Below the pieces are notes generated by a model. It had not been told where the DNA came from. It was given only the letters and a program-made list of their open reading frames with translations, and searched no databases. From H111-94 sp034436045 (GTDB lineage Bacteria; Chloroflexota; Ktedonobacteria; Ktedonobacterales; Ktedonobacteraceae), in NCBI GenBank assembly GCA_034436045.1, contig DAOTVZ010000141.1:1-32279 (forward strand): a stretch of DNA of 32,279 nt. Direction: 5' to 3'. The first letter of the stretch is position 1; each line of letters starts with the position of its first letter. The translations under genes were made by a program, and so were the position numbers. Below, piece after piece: positions 7,134 to 14,839 of this stretch.

Positions 7134-8420
7134 ATGCAGCATCTTAAAGAGCGGTTTAGCGCTTATACGGTTTACCTGATCTATTCGTGCGCGAACGCTC
7201 TTTTCTTCGCCCTGGTGACGACAGTAGATATGATCTACCAGGTGCAGGTAGCGAAGCTCAATCCGTTGCAGTTGGTGCTAGTCGGTACAGCGCTGGAGGT
7301 GACCTGTTTTGTGTGTCAGGTGCCAACAGGGGTACTGGCCGATGTCTATAGTCGGCGTTTAGCGGTCATTGTGGGTGTGATGCTGGTGGGAGCCGGGTTT
7401 ATTCTGCAAGGGCTGGTTCCGACATTTCCTTCGATGGTGATGGGAGATGTGCTGTTCGGGATCGGCGCGACTTTTACTGACGGTGCGGAGCAAGCCTGGA
7501 TCACCGACGAGGTGGGTATTGAGCGTGTTGGTAATGTGCTGATGCGTAGCACACAAATTGGCCTGCTTGGTGGTCTGGTGGGCGCAGTTGTTAGTATTGC
7601 CCTGGCGGACATTCGTCTGAATATCCCGATTGTGCTGGGAGGAAGTTGCTACGTGGGGCTGGCGGTTTTTCTCTGGCTCTGTATGCCGGAACGAAACTTC
7701 CATTTCAGGGCGGAGGGGGAACGGGCATCGTGGCGTACTATGCGTGATACCTTTATCGGAGGTGTTCGTCTTGTGCGCGTGCGTCCGGTACTGATTACGA
7801 TTCTGCTGATCGGGCTATTCTATGGGCTTTACAGTGAGGGGTTTGATCGTCTTTCGACTGCGCACTGGCTGCAAGACTTCGTCTTCCCGACGTTCTGGCA
7901 CCTGCAACCGGTTGTCTGGCTGGGGAGTTTTAGCATTGTCGGTACATTGATCACGTTGGGAGGTAGCGAACTGGTCAGGCGTTACGTGGACACGAACAAG
8001 CCCGGTCTGGTGACGCGCGTATTATTCCTGATCAATGCATTGATGATTGCCGGTTTGACCATCTTTGCGCTAAGCGGGAACTTCCTGGTAGCAGCGGTAG
8101 CCTATCTTGTTTTCAGAGTCTTCCGCAGCATCAATACACCAGTGTTTACGACATGGTTGACACAGAATGTGGAGGCGAAGGTGCGCGCGACCGTGATCTC
8201 GCTGTGGGGTCAGATTGATGCATTGGGGCAGATTGCTGGAGGGCCACCTGTGGGCTATATAGGCGATGTCTTCTCTGTCCGCGCGGCGTTGGTAGTGAGT
8301 AGCATTATCCTATCACCTGTACTGTTGCTGCTTGCGGTGGCTACACGTAGAGGAAAGGCGGTTGCTACAGCAGTGCCGATTGGTGAGGATGTGGAACCGG
8401 AAGCACCGGAGTTGATCTAA
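7134..8420 (+). CDS. MFS transporter (multidrug/tetracycline-efflux type)
   Basis: A 428-residue major facilitator with about twelve hydrophobic segments. The motif-A-like loop PTGVLADVYSRRLAVIVG lies between TM2 and TM3 (residues about 63-80), and TM4 carries the GIGATFTDGAEQAWITDE region. This resembles DHA3-type drug efflux proteins and annotated tetracycline-resistance homologues. It sits in the inner membrane and is presumably proton-driven. The ATG at 7134 has AGGAGAGG at a 7-nt distance. It is a single gene, convergent with the efflux operon, and shares the hairpin at 8489-8543. The substrate is unknown. Confidence 0.85.
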   Translation: MQHLKERFSAYTVYLIYSCANALFFALVTTVDMIYQVQVAKLNPLQLVLVGTALEVTCFVCQVPTGVLADVYSRRLAVIVGVMLVGAGFILQGLVPTFPSMVMGDVLFGIGATFTDGAEQAWITDEVGIERVGNVLMRSTQIGLLGGLVGAVVSIALADIRLNIPIVLGGSCYVGLAVFLWLCMPERNFHFRAEGERASWRTMRDTFIGGVRLVRVRPVLITILLIGLFYGLYSEGFDRLSTAHWLQDFVFPTFWHLQPVVWLGSFSIVGTLITLGGSELVRRYVDTNKPGLVTRVLFLINALMIAGLTIFALSGNFLVAAVAYLVFRVFRSINTPVFTTWLTQNVEAKVRATVISLWGQIDALGQIAGGPPVGYIGDVFSVRAALVVSSIILSPVLLLLAVATRRGKAVATAVPIGEDVEPEAPELI

Positions 8421-8488
8421 TCTGTTGTTGGATAGAGGGGATAGATGTGTTAATATGCTTTAGCGCTATACCTTGATTTTGCTGTAGT

Positions 8489-8543
8489 GTTCTGTTCAGC
8501 TTCACTTCACACTTTGGGGAGAAGAAGTGAAGCTGGGCAGAAC
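8489..8543. terminator. Bidirectional hairpin between convergent exporter genes
   Basis: GTTCTG (8489-8494) pairs with CAGAAC (8538-8543). After a 2x2 internal loop, CAGCTTCACTTC (8497-8508) pairs with GAAGTGAAGCTG (8524-8535), enclosing a 15-nt loop. That is 18 base pairs in total. It sits between the stops at 8420 and 8589. There is no strong T-run on either side, but the position and symmetry fit a shared transcription end. Confidence 0.65.
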
Positions 8544-8588
8544 ATTATAGATTAGAACAGAGGATGATGGTTTTTGGGTGTTAAGATG

Positions 8589-10034
8589 CTAGTCGTTGCC
8601 AACAGAAACGGAAACCTTGTCGGCGGTTTGTGTTGAGTGGGGGTGTTGTTGCTCTTCTGGTGGGCGAATGGCACGGAAGAAGAGGAAAAAAAGCGCGGCG
8701 TTGAGGCCCTGAAGGAAGGCTCCAATCTCGAATGGTAGCTCTAAGGCTACATGATCGAAGAGGTAGCCGGCCAGGGTGGGGCTGAGAGCGGATGTCACTT
8801 GTGAAGGAAGATTTGCCAGCGCGCCAACTCTGCCGCGCTCTTCGTTTGGCACTACACCCATGACATACGATTGCCGTAGGGGCAGGCCGAGACGCTGTAC
8901 CATCATGCGAACGAGATAGATGCCACCGGCGAGCCAGAAGGTAGGAGCCAGTGCCATTGGGATAATCAAGAGGGCCTGAAAGATGCGAGTGAAGACGATG
9001 GCACGCACGAGGCCCATGCGAGCGGCGACACGAGCGGCACTGAGATTGACGACCATAGCGGCGATGTTAATGGTGGAATAGAGCAGGCCGATCTCGGCGG
9101 GGCCAGTATTATAGCGGCGATAAAACCAATAGGTGATGAAGGGGCCGAAAAAGCCGACGGCCAGGCCGTTTATGCTATTTGAGACCCACAAGCGTAAGAG
9201 GAGATGCCAGGAAGTGGCGGAGAGGCGCATACGTGGGCGGTTTTGTTTGCGTCTGGTTATGCTTTTGTTCTGCGTTTTGGAGGTTGGTTGGTGTGCCTCA
9301 TAGAGTGGAATTGCCAACAGACCCGCGATAAACGCGCAGGCAGCACCCATGAGGAAATCGAGCCGATATTGTGCCTGTGAATGGCCGAAAGAGAGCAGGA
9401 CGGTCAGGGCGATTAGTGGGCCACCGCCGAGGAGGGCACCGAGAGAGGAAGCGAAACCAATACGCCCAAAGAGATTATTACGGTAGCGTGGGGATACCTG
9501 GTCGGCTAGAAAAGCCTGCTCTGCGGGTTGATAGGGGCCGATAGCCCCGGCACTGGCACCGGCTCCGCGCCCGAAGGAACCGAGGGCAGCGAAGACAAAA
9601 AGGACACCGACGACGTGGGAGAAGGCGAAGATCAGGCTGGCGAGAGCGGTCAAGAACGGCATAATGATAAGAAACGGTTTACGTCCTATACGGTCTGAGA
9701 GCAGTCCAATCAAAGTGGAGAGGAGAGCCGAGACTATAGCGGTGACGGTAAAGAGTATGCCGAGAGTCAGACCTTGAAAGCCGAGGATAGCCAGGTAGAT
9801 GGGTACGACGATGCCTGCCAGAGCGCGGGTGGAACTCATAAAGGTGCGTGCGAAGAGCAGGAGACTCATGTCGCGCGTCATCCAGGTGGGCCAGATTGCT
9901 TGGCGGAGACGTGTAAGCCGGGATTGCGGCTGCTGAGATTGTGTATCTATGATATCAGGCGCGGTTGAATGCTGCGTTGTATTATCTATGGTTGCTGTAT
10001 CTTGTGGTTGAAAGTTGTCTTCTGGTTTTTTCAT
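8589..10034 (-). CDS. MFS transporter, last gene of the efflux operon
   Basis: A 481-residue major facilitator. A polar, Gln/Thr-rich N-terminal tail of about 50 residues precedes the first membrane segment. Motif A appears as GLLSDRIGRKPFLI after TM2 (residues about 113-126). A central basic cytoplasmic loop, near SKTQNKSITRRKQNRPR, separates the two six-helix halves. The protein ends in a hydrophilic tail. The ATG at 10034 lies 2 nt after the stop of the upstream ABC exporter gene, so translation is probably coupled. It is the fifth gene of the MarR-led operon; export of a toxic compound is likely but the substrate is unknown. Confidence 0.85.
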   Translation of the reverse strand: MKKPEDNFQPQDTATIDNTTQHSTAPDIIDTQSQQPQSRLTRLRQAIWPTWMTRDMSLLLFARTFMSSTRALAGIVVPIYLAILGFQGLTLGILFTVTAIVSALLSTLIGLLSDRIGRKPFLIIMPFLTALASLIFAFSHVVGVLFVFAALGSFGRGAGASAGAIGPYQPAEQAFLADQVSPRYRNNLFGRIGFASSLGALLGGGPLIALTVLLSFGHSQAQYRLDFLMGAACAFIAGLLAIPLYEAHQPTSKTQNKSITRRKQNRPRMRLSATSWHLLLRLWVSNSINGLAVGFFGPFITYWFYRRYNTGPAEIGLLYSTINIAAMVVNLSAARVAARMGLVRAIVFTRIFQALLIIPMALAPTFWLAGGIYLVRMMVQRLGLPLRQSYVMGVVPNEERGRVGALANLPSQVTSALSPTLAGYLFDHVALELPFEIGAFLQGLNAALFFLFFRAIRPPEEQQHPHSTQTADKVSVSVGND

Positions 10035-10036
10035 GG

Positions 10037-11980
10037 TTATTGTCTATCTAGCAAGGAACGTAATACACGCTTCCCCCGTCCATTTTGTTGATAGTTCTCC
10101 TGTACCGGTGGTGTGGTGGCTGTTGCGGAGTCGGAAGATGGGGAGGTATTGAATTGAGCTTCATAGAGATGCTGGTAGAGGCCTGATTGCTCAAGCAGGG
10201 TTTCGTGGGTGCCACGCTCTACGATATGGCCCTGATCGATGACAAGGATCTGATCGGCGCGCTGGATAGTCGAGAGACGGTGGGCGATGGCGATGACGGT
10301 GCGACCGTGCATCAGAGTTTCCAGAGCTTGTTGGATCAGGCGTTCGGCCTGAGAGTCCAGTGAGCTGGTAGCCTCGTCCAGTAGCAGGTAGGGAGCTTTG
10401 CGCAGGATGGCGCGTGCAATGGCGACACGTTGTTTTTCGCCACCGGAGAGGCGGTAGCCGCGTTCACCGACGATGGTTTCCAGGCCGTCCGGGAGGCGTT
10501 CGACCAGTTCCTGGAGTTGGGAGGCAGCGATGGCCGCTTGCAGTTCTTCTTCAGTAGCCTCTGGCGCACCGTAGAGCAGATTTTCGCGCAAGGTGGTGTG
10601 AAAGAGGAAGATTTCCTGTGTGACGACGGCGATACGCTGGCGCAGAGCTTGATTGTCGATATTTCTGAGATCAATGCCTTCCAGTTTGACGCTTCCCTCT
10701 GACGGATCGTAAAGGCGTGCGGCCAGGGAAAGGATGGTTGACTTACCCGCACCGCTGGGGCCGACGAGAGCGGTCAACTGGCCTGGGGGAGCGACAAACG
10801 AGATGTCGTGGAGGACGTCGGGGCCATTGGGATAATGGAAGGTGACATGCTCGAAGGCCATGCCCTGGGAAGGGGTAGGAGGTAAAGGTTGAGGATTGGT
10901 GGTGGCTTTGACTGTTGGCTCGATATCGAGGACGTTGAAGATGCGGTCGAAGAGCGCCAATCCACCGAGAATGGTGGTGTTGGCACCGGCCAGCGAGGAG
11001 GCGGGACGGTAGAGTTGGGTGAGATAGGCAGCGAAGGCAACGACAGTGCCGAGAGGAATAGCATGAGTGATGACCAGGTAGGCTCCGTAGGCGTAGAGCA
11101 AAGCAGGACCAAACGCGGCCAGCCCTTGCACAACGACGGCGGCCCATTGCCCAAGCAGTGCCTGCGCTACCTGTGTTTTGCAGACATCCTGATTGGCCTC
11201 ATGGAAGCGTTCTAACTCGTGTTTTTCAGTGCCGAAGATTTTGACGACGAGAGCGCCAGAGAGCGTCAATGTCTCTTCGAGAACGGTTGAGAGCCGACCG
11301 AGCGCTTGTTGGGCGCGTTCCGTAGCTGAATAGGTACGCTGACCGAAGTGTAGCACCGGATAGGCGAAGGTGGGTAGCACGAGAGCTGAGAGCAAGGCAA
11401 GTTGCCAGTTAATGGTCACCATGATGAAGAGTGCTCCAATAATGGTGATCAGGTTGGAGAGTGTGCCTAAGAAGGATTGTGTCAGCACGCCCTGTAAGGC
11501 GGCAGCATCATTAAGGAAACGGCTCTGAATCTCGCCGCCGCGTGTCCAGGTAAAGAAATCGATGCCTAATGATTGAATATGTTGATAGAGCTGTTCACGC
11601 AAGTCAGCAATCATTTTTTGTGCGACGAGGATGCTGACGTAGTTTTGTAGGAGGCCGAGTAGAGCGCTGAGTATCGGGAAGAAGATCATACCGACGCCTA
11701 GCAGGATGACAAGTTGCATGTTACGGGCAGGAATAGCCACGTCGATCAGTTGACGGATGAGGAGGGGGGGGATGAGTCCCAGAGCAACCCCTCCGAGCAT
11801 GAGGAATGTGCCGCCAAAAAACTGCCAACGATAGGGTATGACAACGTTCCAGAGGCGGCGCAGGGTGCGTCGCACATCGGGTTTGCCTTCTTTCAGGTAG
11901 CTGAGCGTCTGGCGCTGACGCCAGATGGCCCCCATGCCTGCGCCTACAGCTCTGCCGGGTCCCATACCATGATACATCAT
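10037..11980 (-). CDS. ABC half-exporter (MdlB/LmrA-like, fused TMD-NBD)
   Basis: A 647-residue protein with an N-terminal six-helix ABC_membrane domain (residues about 50-330) and a C-terminal nucleotide-binding domain (about 370-610). The NBD shows Walker A GPSGAGKST, a Q-loop at VVTQEIFLF, signature LSGGEKQRVAIARA, Walker B YLLLDEATSSLD and H-loop AHRLS. All catalytic residues are present, so it should work as a homodimer. A Gly/Met-rich tail precedes the first helix, and a Ser/Thr/Pro-rich linker ends in a basic segment (NGRGKRVLRSLLDRQ). It lies 33 nt after the ABC-2 permease and 2 nt before the MFS gene in the same operon. Substrate: probably a lipid or hydrophobic drug. Confidence 0.92.
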   Translation of the reverse strand: MMYHGMGPGRAVGAGMGAIWRQRQTLSYLKEGKPDVRRTLRRLWNVVIPYRWQFFGGTFLMLGGVALGLIPPLLIRQLIDVAIPARNMQLVILLGVGMIFFPILSALLGLLQNYVSILVAQKMIADLREQLYQHIQSLGIDFFTWTRGGEIQSRFLNDAAALQGVLTQSFLGTLSNLITIIGALFIMVTINWQLALLSALVLPTFAYPVLHFGQRTYSATERAQQALGRLSTVLEETLTLSGALVVKIFGTEKHELERFHEANQDVCKTQVAQALLGQWAAVVVQGLAAFGPALLYAYGAYLVITHAIPLGTVVAFAAYLTQLYRPASSLAGANTTILGGLALFDRIFNVLDIEPTVKATTNPQPLPPTPSQGMAFEHVTFHYPNGPDVLHDISFVAPPGQLTALVGPSGAGKSTILSLAARLYDPSEGSVKLEGIDLRNIDNQALRQRIAVVTQEIFLFHTTLRENLLYGAPEATEEELQAAIAASQLQELVERLPDGLETIVGERGYRLSGGEKQRVAIARAILRKAPYLLLDEATSSLDSQAERLIQQALETLMHGRTVIAIAHRLSTIQRADQILVIDQGHIVERGTHETLLEQSGLYQHLYEAQFNTSPSSDSATATTPPVQENYQQNGRGKRVLRSLLDRQ

Positions 11981-12013
11981 AAAAACTTCTTTCTAAAAGA
12001 TAGATGTGGCGGG

Positions 12014-12877
12014 CTAGTAGGCCACGCGCGGATAGAGTTGTGCGCCGATGAGAAGCAAGATCACTGTGACCACGAACAGGACAGCGAAATCTAGCCCAAG
12101 TGGTGTTGCGGCGGTACCACCGACCAGCATCATGGCGCGTAAGGAATCGACCTCGTAGCTGAGGGGGTTGCAACGCGCAATGATTTGCAGCCATGTGGGC
12201 ATGATGGCGACGGGGTAGATGGCGTTGCTGGCGAAGAAGAGCGGCATGGTGAGTACCTGTCCAATACCCATGAAGCGCTCGCGGGTTCTAACGAGGCAGG
12301 CGATGATGAGCGAGAAGGTAGAGAAGCAGGCGGCACCCATGATAACCATGACGATGACGCCAAGCAGGTCGAGCGGGTTCCAGTTCATCTGCACGCCGAG
12401 CAATAGGGCCAGGACATAGATAATGATGGCCTGGGCGAGACCGCGAACTCCTGATGCCAGCGCCTTGCCCAATACCAGTGCGAGGCGTGGGGTGGGGCTG
12501 GCAAGGAACTTATGAATGATGCCCAGATCACGTTCCCAGATGATAGCGATGCCTGAGAAGATGGCGATAAACAGCACGCTTTGTGCCAGAATGCCGGGAG
12601 CCAGGAAATCCAGGTAGGGTTTCCCGCCTGTGGGAATGGCACGCACGTGCGCGAAGACCTCGCCAAAGACCAGTATCCACAGCGCGGGTTGTACGGCGCG
12701 TGTGAGGAGGTCGGTGGGGTCATGGCGAAGTTTGCGGGCTTCTAGCCAGACAATAGTCATGGTTTTTGTAAAGAAGCTGATAACAGCAGCGAAAGGATTT
12801 TCGTGTTCGACGACGGGAGGTATGGTGATTGCATTAACCAAGTCGTCTTGCGGTGCGGCGGGCACGGGCTGTGTCAC
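12014..12877 (-). CDS. ABC-2 type permease (DrrB-like)
   Basis: A 287-residue membrane protein of the ABC2_membrane family. About 45 polar residues lead into the juxtamembrane segment WLEARKLRHDPTDLLTRAVQPALWILVFG, with six hydrophobic segments following. The loop after TM2 contains the ERDLGIIHKFLASPTPR region, and a NPLSYEVDSLRAMM stretch precedes the last helix; both are typical of daunorubicin-type exporters. The start is GTG 12877 with AGGAGGAA 7 nt upstream. This start lies inside the end of the ATPase gene, giving a 44-bp overlap and implying coupled synthesis of the two subunits. It works as the membrane partner of the 12834-13643 ATPase. Confidence 0.9.
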   Translation of the reverse strand: MTQPVPAAPQDDLVNAITIPPVVEHENPFAAVISFFTKTMTIVWLEARKLRHDPTDLLTRAVQPALWILVFGEVFAHVRAIPTGGKPYLDFLAPGILAQSVLFIAIFSGIAIIWERDLGIIHKFLASPTPRLALVLGKALASGVRGLAQAIIIYVLALLLGVQMNWNPLDLLGVIVMVIMGAACFSTFSLIIACLVRTRERFMGIGQVLTMPLFFASNAIYPVAIMPTWLQIIARCNPLSYEVDSLRAMMLVGGTAATPLGLDFAVLFVVTVILLLIGAQLYPRVAY

Positions 12878-13643
12878 GGTAGCTTCCTCCTGACTCTAAG
12901 GTATCACCGGTATAATGAGCGAAGACATCGTCCAATGTAGCATCTGGTTGGTTCAAGGCGGCTTTGAGTTCTTTCGGTGTGCCCATAGCGACGATTTTGC
13001 CCAGATGCATGATGGCGACGCGATCACAGAGGCTGTCGGCCTCTTCCATATAGTGGGTGGTGAGCAAGATGGTCATGCCAGTTTCGGTACGCAGATTTGT
13101 GAGATGTTCCCAGACGGCCTTACGTGCTACCGGATCAAGGCCAACGGTTGGTTCATCGAGGAACAGGAGTTGAGGGCGGTGCAGCATGGCTTGAGCGACC
13201 TCAAGGCGGCGGATCATGCCACCGGAGTAGGTGCGTACCAGCTTGTCGGCAGCATCCTGTAAGCCCATGAAGGCTAAGGCTTCACGCACTTTTGCTTCAC
13301 GTTGAGAGCGTGGCAGATCGTAGAGCGAGGCGAAGACCATCAGGTTTTCTGTGCCGGTCAGCGTGCCATCTGCTGAAAGAGCCTGTGGCACATAGCCAAT
13401 GCGACGGCGTACTGCCATAGGTTGTTTTGCCACGTCATAGCCTACGACATATGCGTGTCCCTCGGTGGGGGGGAGAAGTGTGGTCAGTATCTTGATGGTG
13501 GTGCTTTTGCCTGCTCCATTCGGGCCAAGCAGTCCGAAAACTTCGCCTTCTGCAACTTTGAAGGAGATGTGGTCAACGGCAGCATGTTCGCCAAAACGTT
13601 TGACCAGATTGATCACTTCAACCATTATTTTTCTTTGATCCAT
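12834..13643 (-). CDS. ABC transporter ATP-binding protein (DrrA-like)
   Basis: A 269-residue nucleotide-binding subunit. Walker A is GPNGAGKST (residues 40-48), the Q-loop is GYVPQALSADGTLT, the signature is YSGGMIRRLEVAQA, Walker B is LLFLDEPTVGLD, and the H-loop is TTHYMEEADSLCDR. MIRRLE replaces the usual MRRRLE. The C-terminus (TARARRTARRLG) is short and basic, and lacks the long DrrA regulatory tail. It pairs with the overlapping DrrB-like permease. Its ATG lies 3 nt after the MarR stop, with AAGGAG inside the end of the MarR frame. The most likely function is export of an antibiotic or lipid-like molecule. Confidence 0.92.
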   Translation of the reverse strand: MDQRKIMVEVINLVKRFGEHAAVDHISFKVAEGEVFGLLGPNGAGKSTTIKILTTLLPPTEGHAYVVGYDVAKQPMAVRRRIGYVPQALSADGTLTGTENLMVFASLYDLPRSQREAKVREALAFMGLQDAADKLVRTYSGGMIRRLEVAQAMLHRPQLLFLDEPTVGLDPVARKAVWEHLTNLRTETGMTILLTTHYMEEADSLCDRVAIMHLGKIVAMGTPKELKAALNQPDATLDDVFAHYTGDTLESGGSYRDTARARRTARRLG

Positions 13644-13646
13644 GCA

Positions 13647-14096
13647 TCAGGACTCCTTTTTTGCCAGAGCGGGCTGATCTTCCGGCTCGGCCTCTTGCAG
13701 GATGAGTTCTAGAAGCTCCTGCAAGGTTGCCTGTTGCTCTGGGGTGAGCGGCGCAAGCAGTTCTTGCAGAAATGCGCGGCGTCGTTGCTGCCATGCCTCG
13801 ACCTGCTCATGTCCCATTGGAGTGAGCATCACTCGCACCATGCGCTCGTCATCGCTCTGCCGTTCGCGTGTGACAAGGCCAGCTTTCTCCATACGTTTGC
13901 AGGCGGTTGTTACGGAACTGCCGGTGACGCCGAGGGCGTCGGCCAGTTCACTGATGGAGAGCGCACCTTTGCGGCGTAGGAGGCGTAGCAACCAGTACTG
14001 TTCGGGCGTCATCTCGGCGCGATGGATGGGATGTGAGGCGCGGCGAATCAGGTGATAGAGATTTTGCATATCGTCGATCAATCGCTCTGTCGCCAT
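13647..14096 (-). CDS. MarR-family regulator of the efflux operon
   Basis: A 149-residue winged-helix protein. The HTH begins LSISELADALGVTGSSV and continues into TACKRMEKAGLV (residues about 47-76). The wing contains RERQSDDERMVRVMLT, the basic/acidic hairpin typical of MarR proteins. The ATG at 14096 is chosen because AGAGGAA lies 6-7 nt upstream; an in-frame TTG seven codons earlier has no site. It is the first gene of a five-gene operon and so likely represses its own operon until the exported drug binds it. A TTGACA-17-TAATAT promoter and an AT-rich inverted repeat lie directly upstream. Confidence 0.92.
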   Translation of the reverse strand: MATERLIDDMQNLYHLIRRASHPIHRAEMTPEQYWLLRLLRRKGALSISELADALGVTGSSVTTACKRMEKAGLVTRERQSDDERMVRVMLTPMGHEQVEAWQQRRRAFLQELLAPLTPEQQATLQELLELILQEAEPEDQPALAKKES

Positions 14097-14135
14097 TGGG
14101 TATTCCTCTTTTCTCAAGTAACTTTATTCATAAAT

Positions 14136-14164
14136 ATATTAATCATCAAAATATTTTTTGTCAA
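14136..14164 (-). promoter_or_regulatory. Promoter and candidate MarR operator of the efflux operon
   Basis: On the minus strand: TTGACA (plus 14159-14164), a 17-bp spacer and TAATAT (plus 14136-14141). The spacer and -10 contain the inverted repeat ATATT-N9-AATAT, a plausible MarR site. The near-perfect promoter with an overlapping dyad fits a strong promoter held down by the first gene's product. Confidence 0.65.
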
Positions 14165-14559
14165 GGGAGAGGAGTGTGCTAACCGAACATTTTCTACAGG
14201 TTCAGATGTATAGTATAGACGTGAGACAGAGCATGGTAAGATTTCAGAGGATGAGGTAAGTGACAATGTTACCGGTGAATTTGTATAAGGAATATAATTA
14301 ACCTGAACAGAAAAGAAATTAATAATATAAAAATAGTTTTTAAAAATAATTATAATGTATATAAATATGCAAATAATGTAAATCTCTGCTTAAAAAGCTT
14401 GTGAGAAGCGGAAGTTCTCTATTGAGTTGCTTTTCCCCACGTTTTTCATCTCTGCGGATAGCAAATAAGTACTATTCTCATATAGCAAGCATACATGTTC
14501 ATCTGGCCTGGGAGGCTTCACTATTTATGGCAGATAGGAACCGGTTATAATATAAGATA
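14165..14559. other. AT-rich intergenic stretch, no gene seen
   Basis: About 400 bp between the efflux promoter and the S53 promoter. The part at 14290-14400 is strikingly AT-rich, with runs such as TAATAATATAAAAATAG. I see no convincing frame, RNA gene or repeat. It may act as an upstream AT-rich element or be horizontally acquired filler. Confidence 0.5.
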
Positions 14560-14588
14560 TTGACCTCAGCATAAATTATGATTATACT
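14560..14588 (+). promoter_or_regulatory. Promoter of the S53 peptidase gene
   Basis: TTGACC (14560-14565), a 17-bp spacer and TATACT (14583-14588). Transcription would start near 14595 and give an unusually long leader of about 245 nt before the TTG start at 14840. Confidence 0.6.
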
Positions 14589-14603
14589 TAAGACAAGAGT
14601 GCG

Positions 14604-14830
14604 GTGCCGGTGAGGCACAGCGATTATGCATGCTAGATCGCTCAAAGCACTATTTACTCTTCTATTACTGTATATCGTTCTCGTAGCATTTGTATGTAGC
14701 TATCATCCTCAAATGGATAGCTACTTGTTCCCGTAGGTATTTGTATGCAGCTATGTCCCCAAATAGATAGCTGCATAGGAGCAGGCAGGCTATGCGTCTA
14801 TAGCCTGCGTCATCGTCTTTCCCTGGAAAG
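14604..14830 (+). ncRNA. Structured 5' leader with five hairpins and a tandem 50-nt repeat
   Basis: In order: GTGCC/GGCAC (14604-14618); GTAGCTATC/GATAGCTAC (14696-14724); TATGCAGCTAT/ATAGCTGCATA (14744-14777); GCAGGCTAT/ATAGCCTGC (14785-14808); CTTTCC/GGAAAG (14817-14830), which reaches the ribosome-binding site. The second and third hairpins lie in two tandem, roughly 80% identical units (14677-14726 and 14727-14776). The stem difference GTAGC/GCTAC versus GCAGC/GCTGC is compensatory. No known riboswitch family is recognised. Confidence 0.5.
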
Positions 14831-14839
14831 GGGGTCTGC

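Noticed and set aside
6802..7179. 125-codon frame between rtcB and the MFS gene
   Set aside because: It overlaps the start of the MFS gene and has no motif or credible ribosome-binding site. The composition is irregular; the 35-aa frame at 6857 is the better candidate there.
14677..14776. CRISPR or insertion-sequence repeat
   Set aside because: There are only two imperfect adjacent units without spacers, and no cas or transposase gene. The compensatory stem changes fit an RNA structure better.
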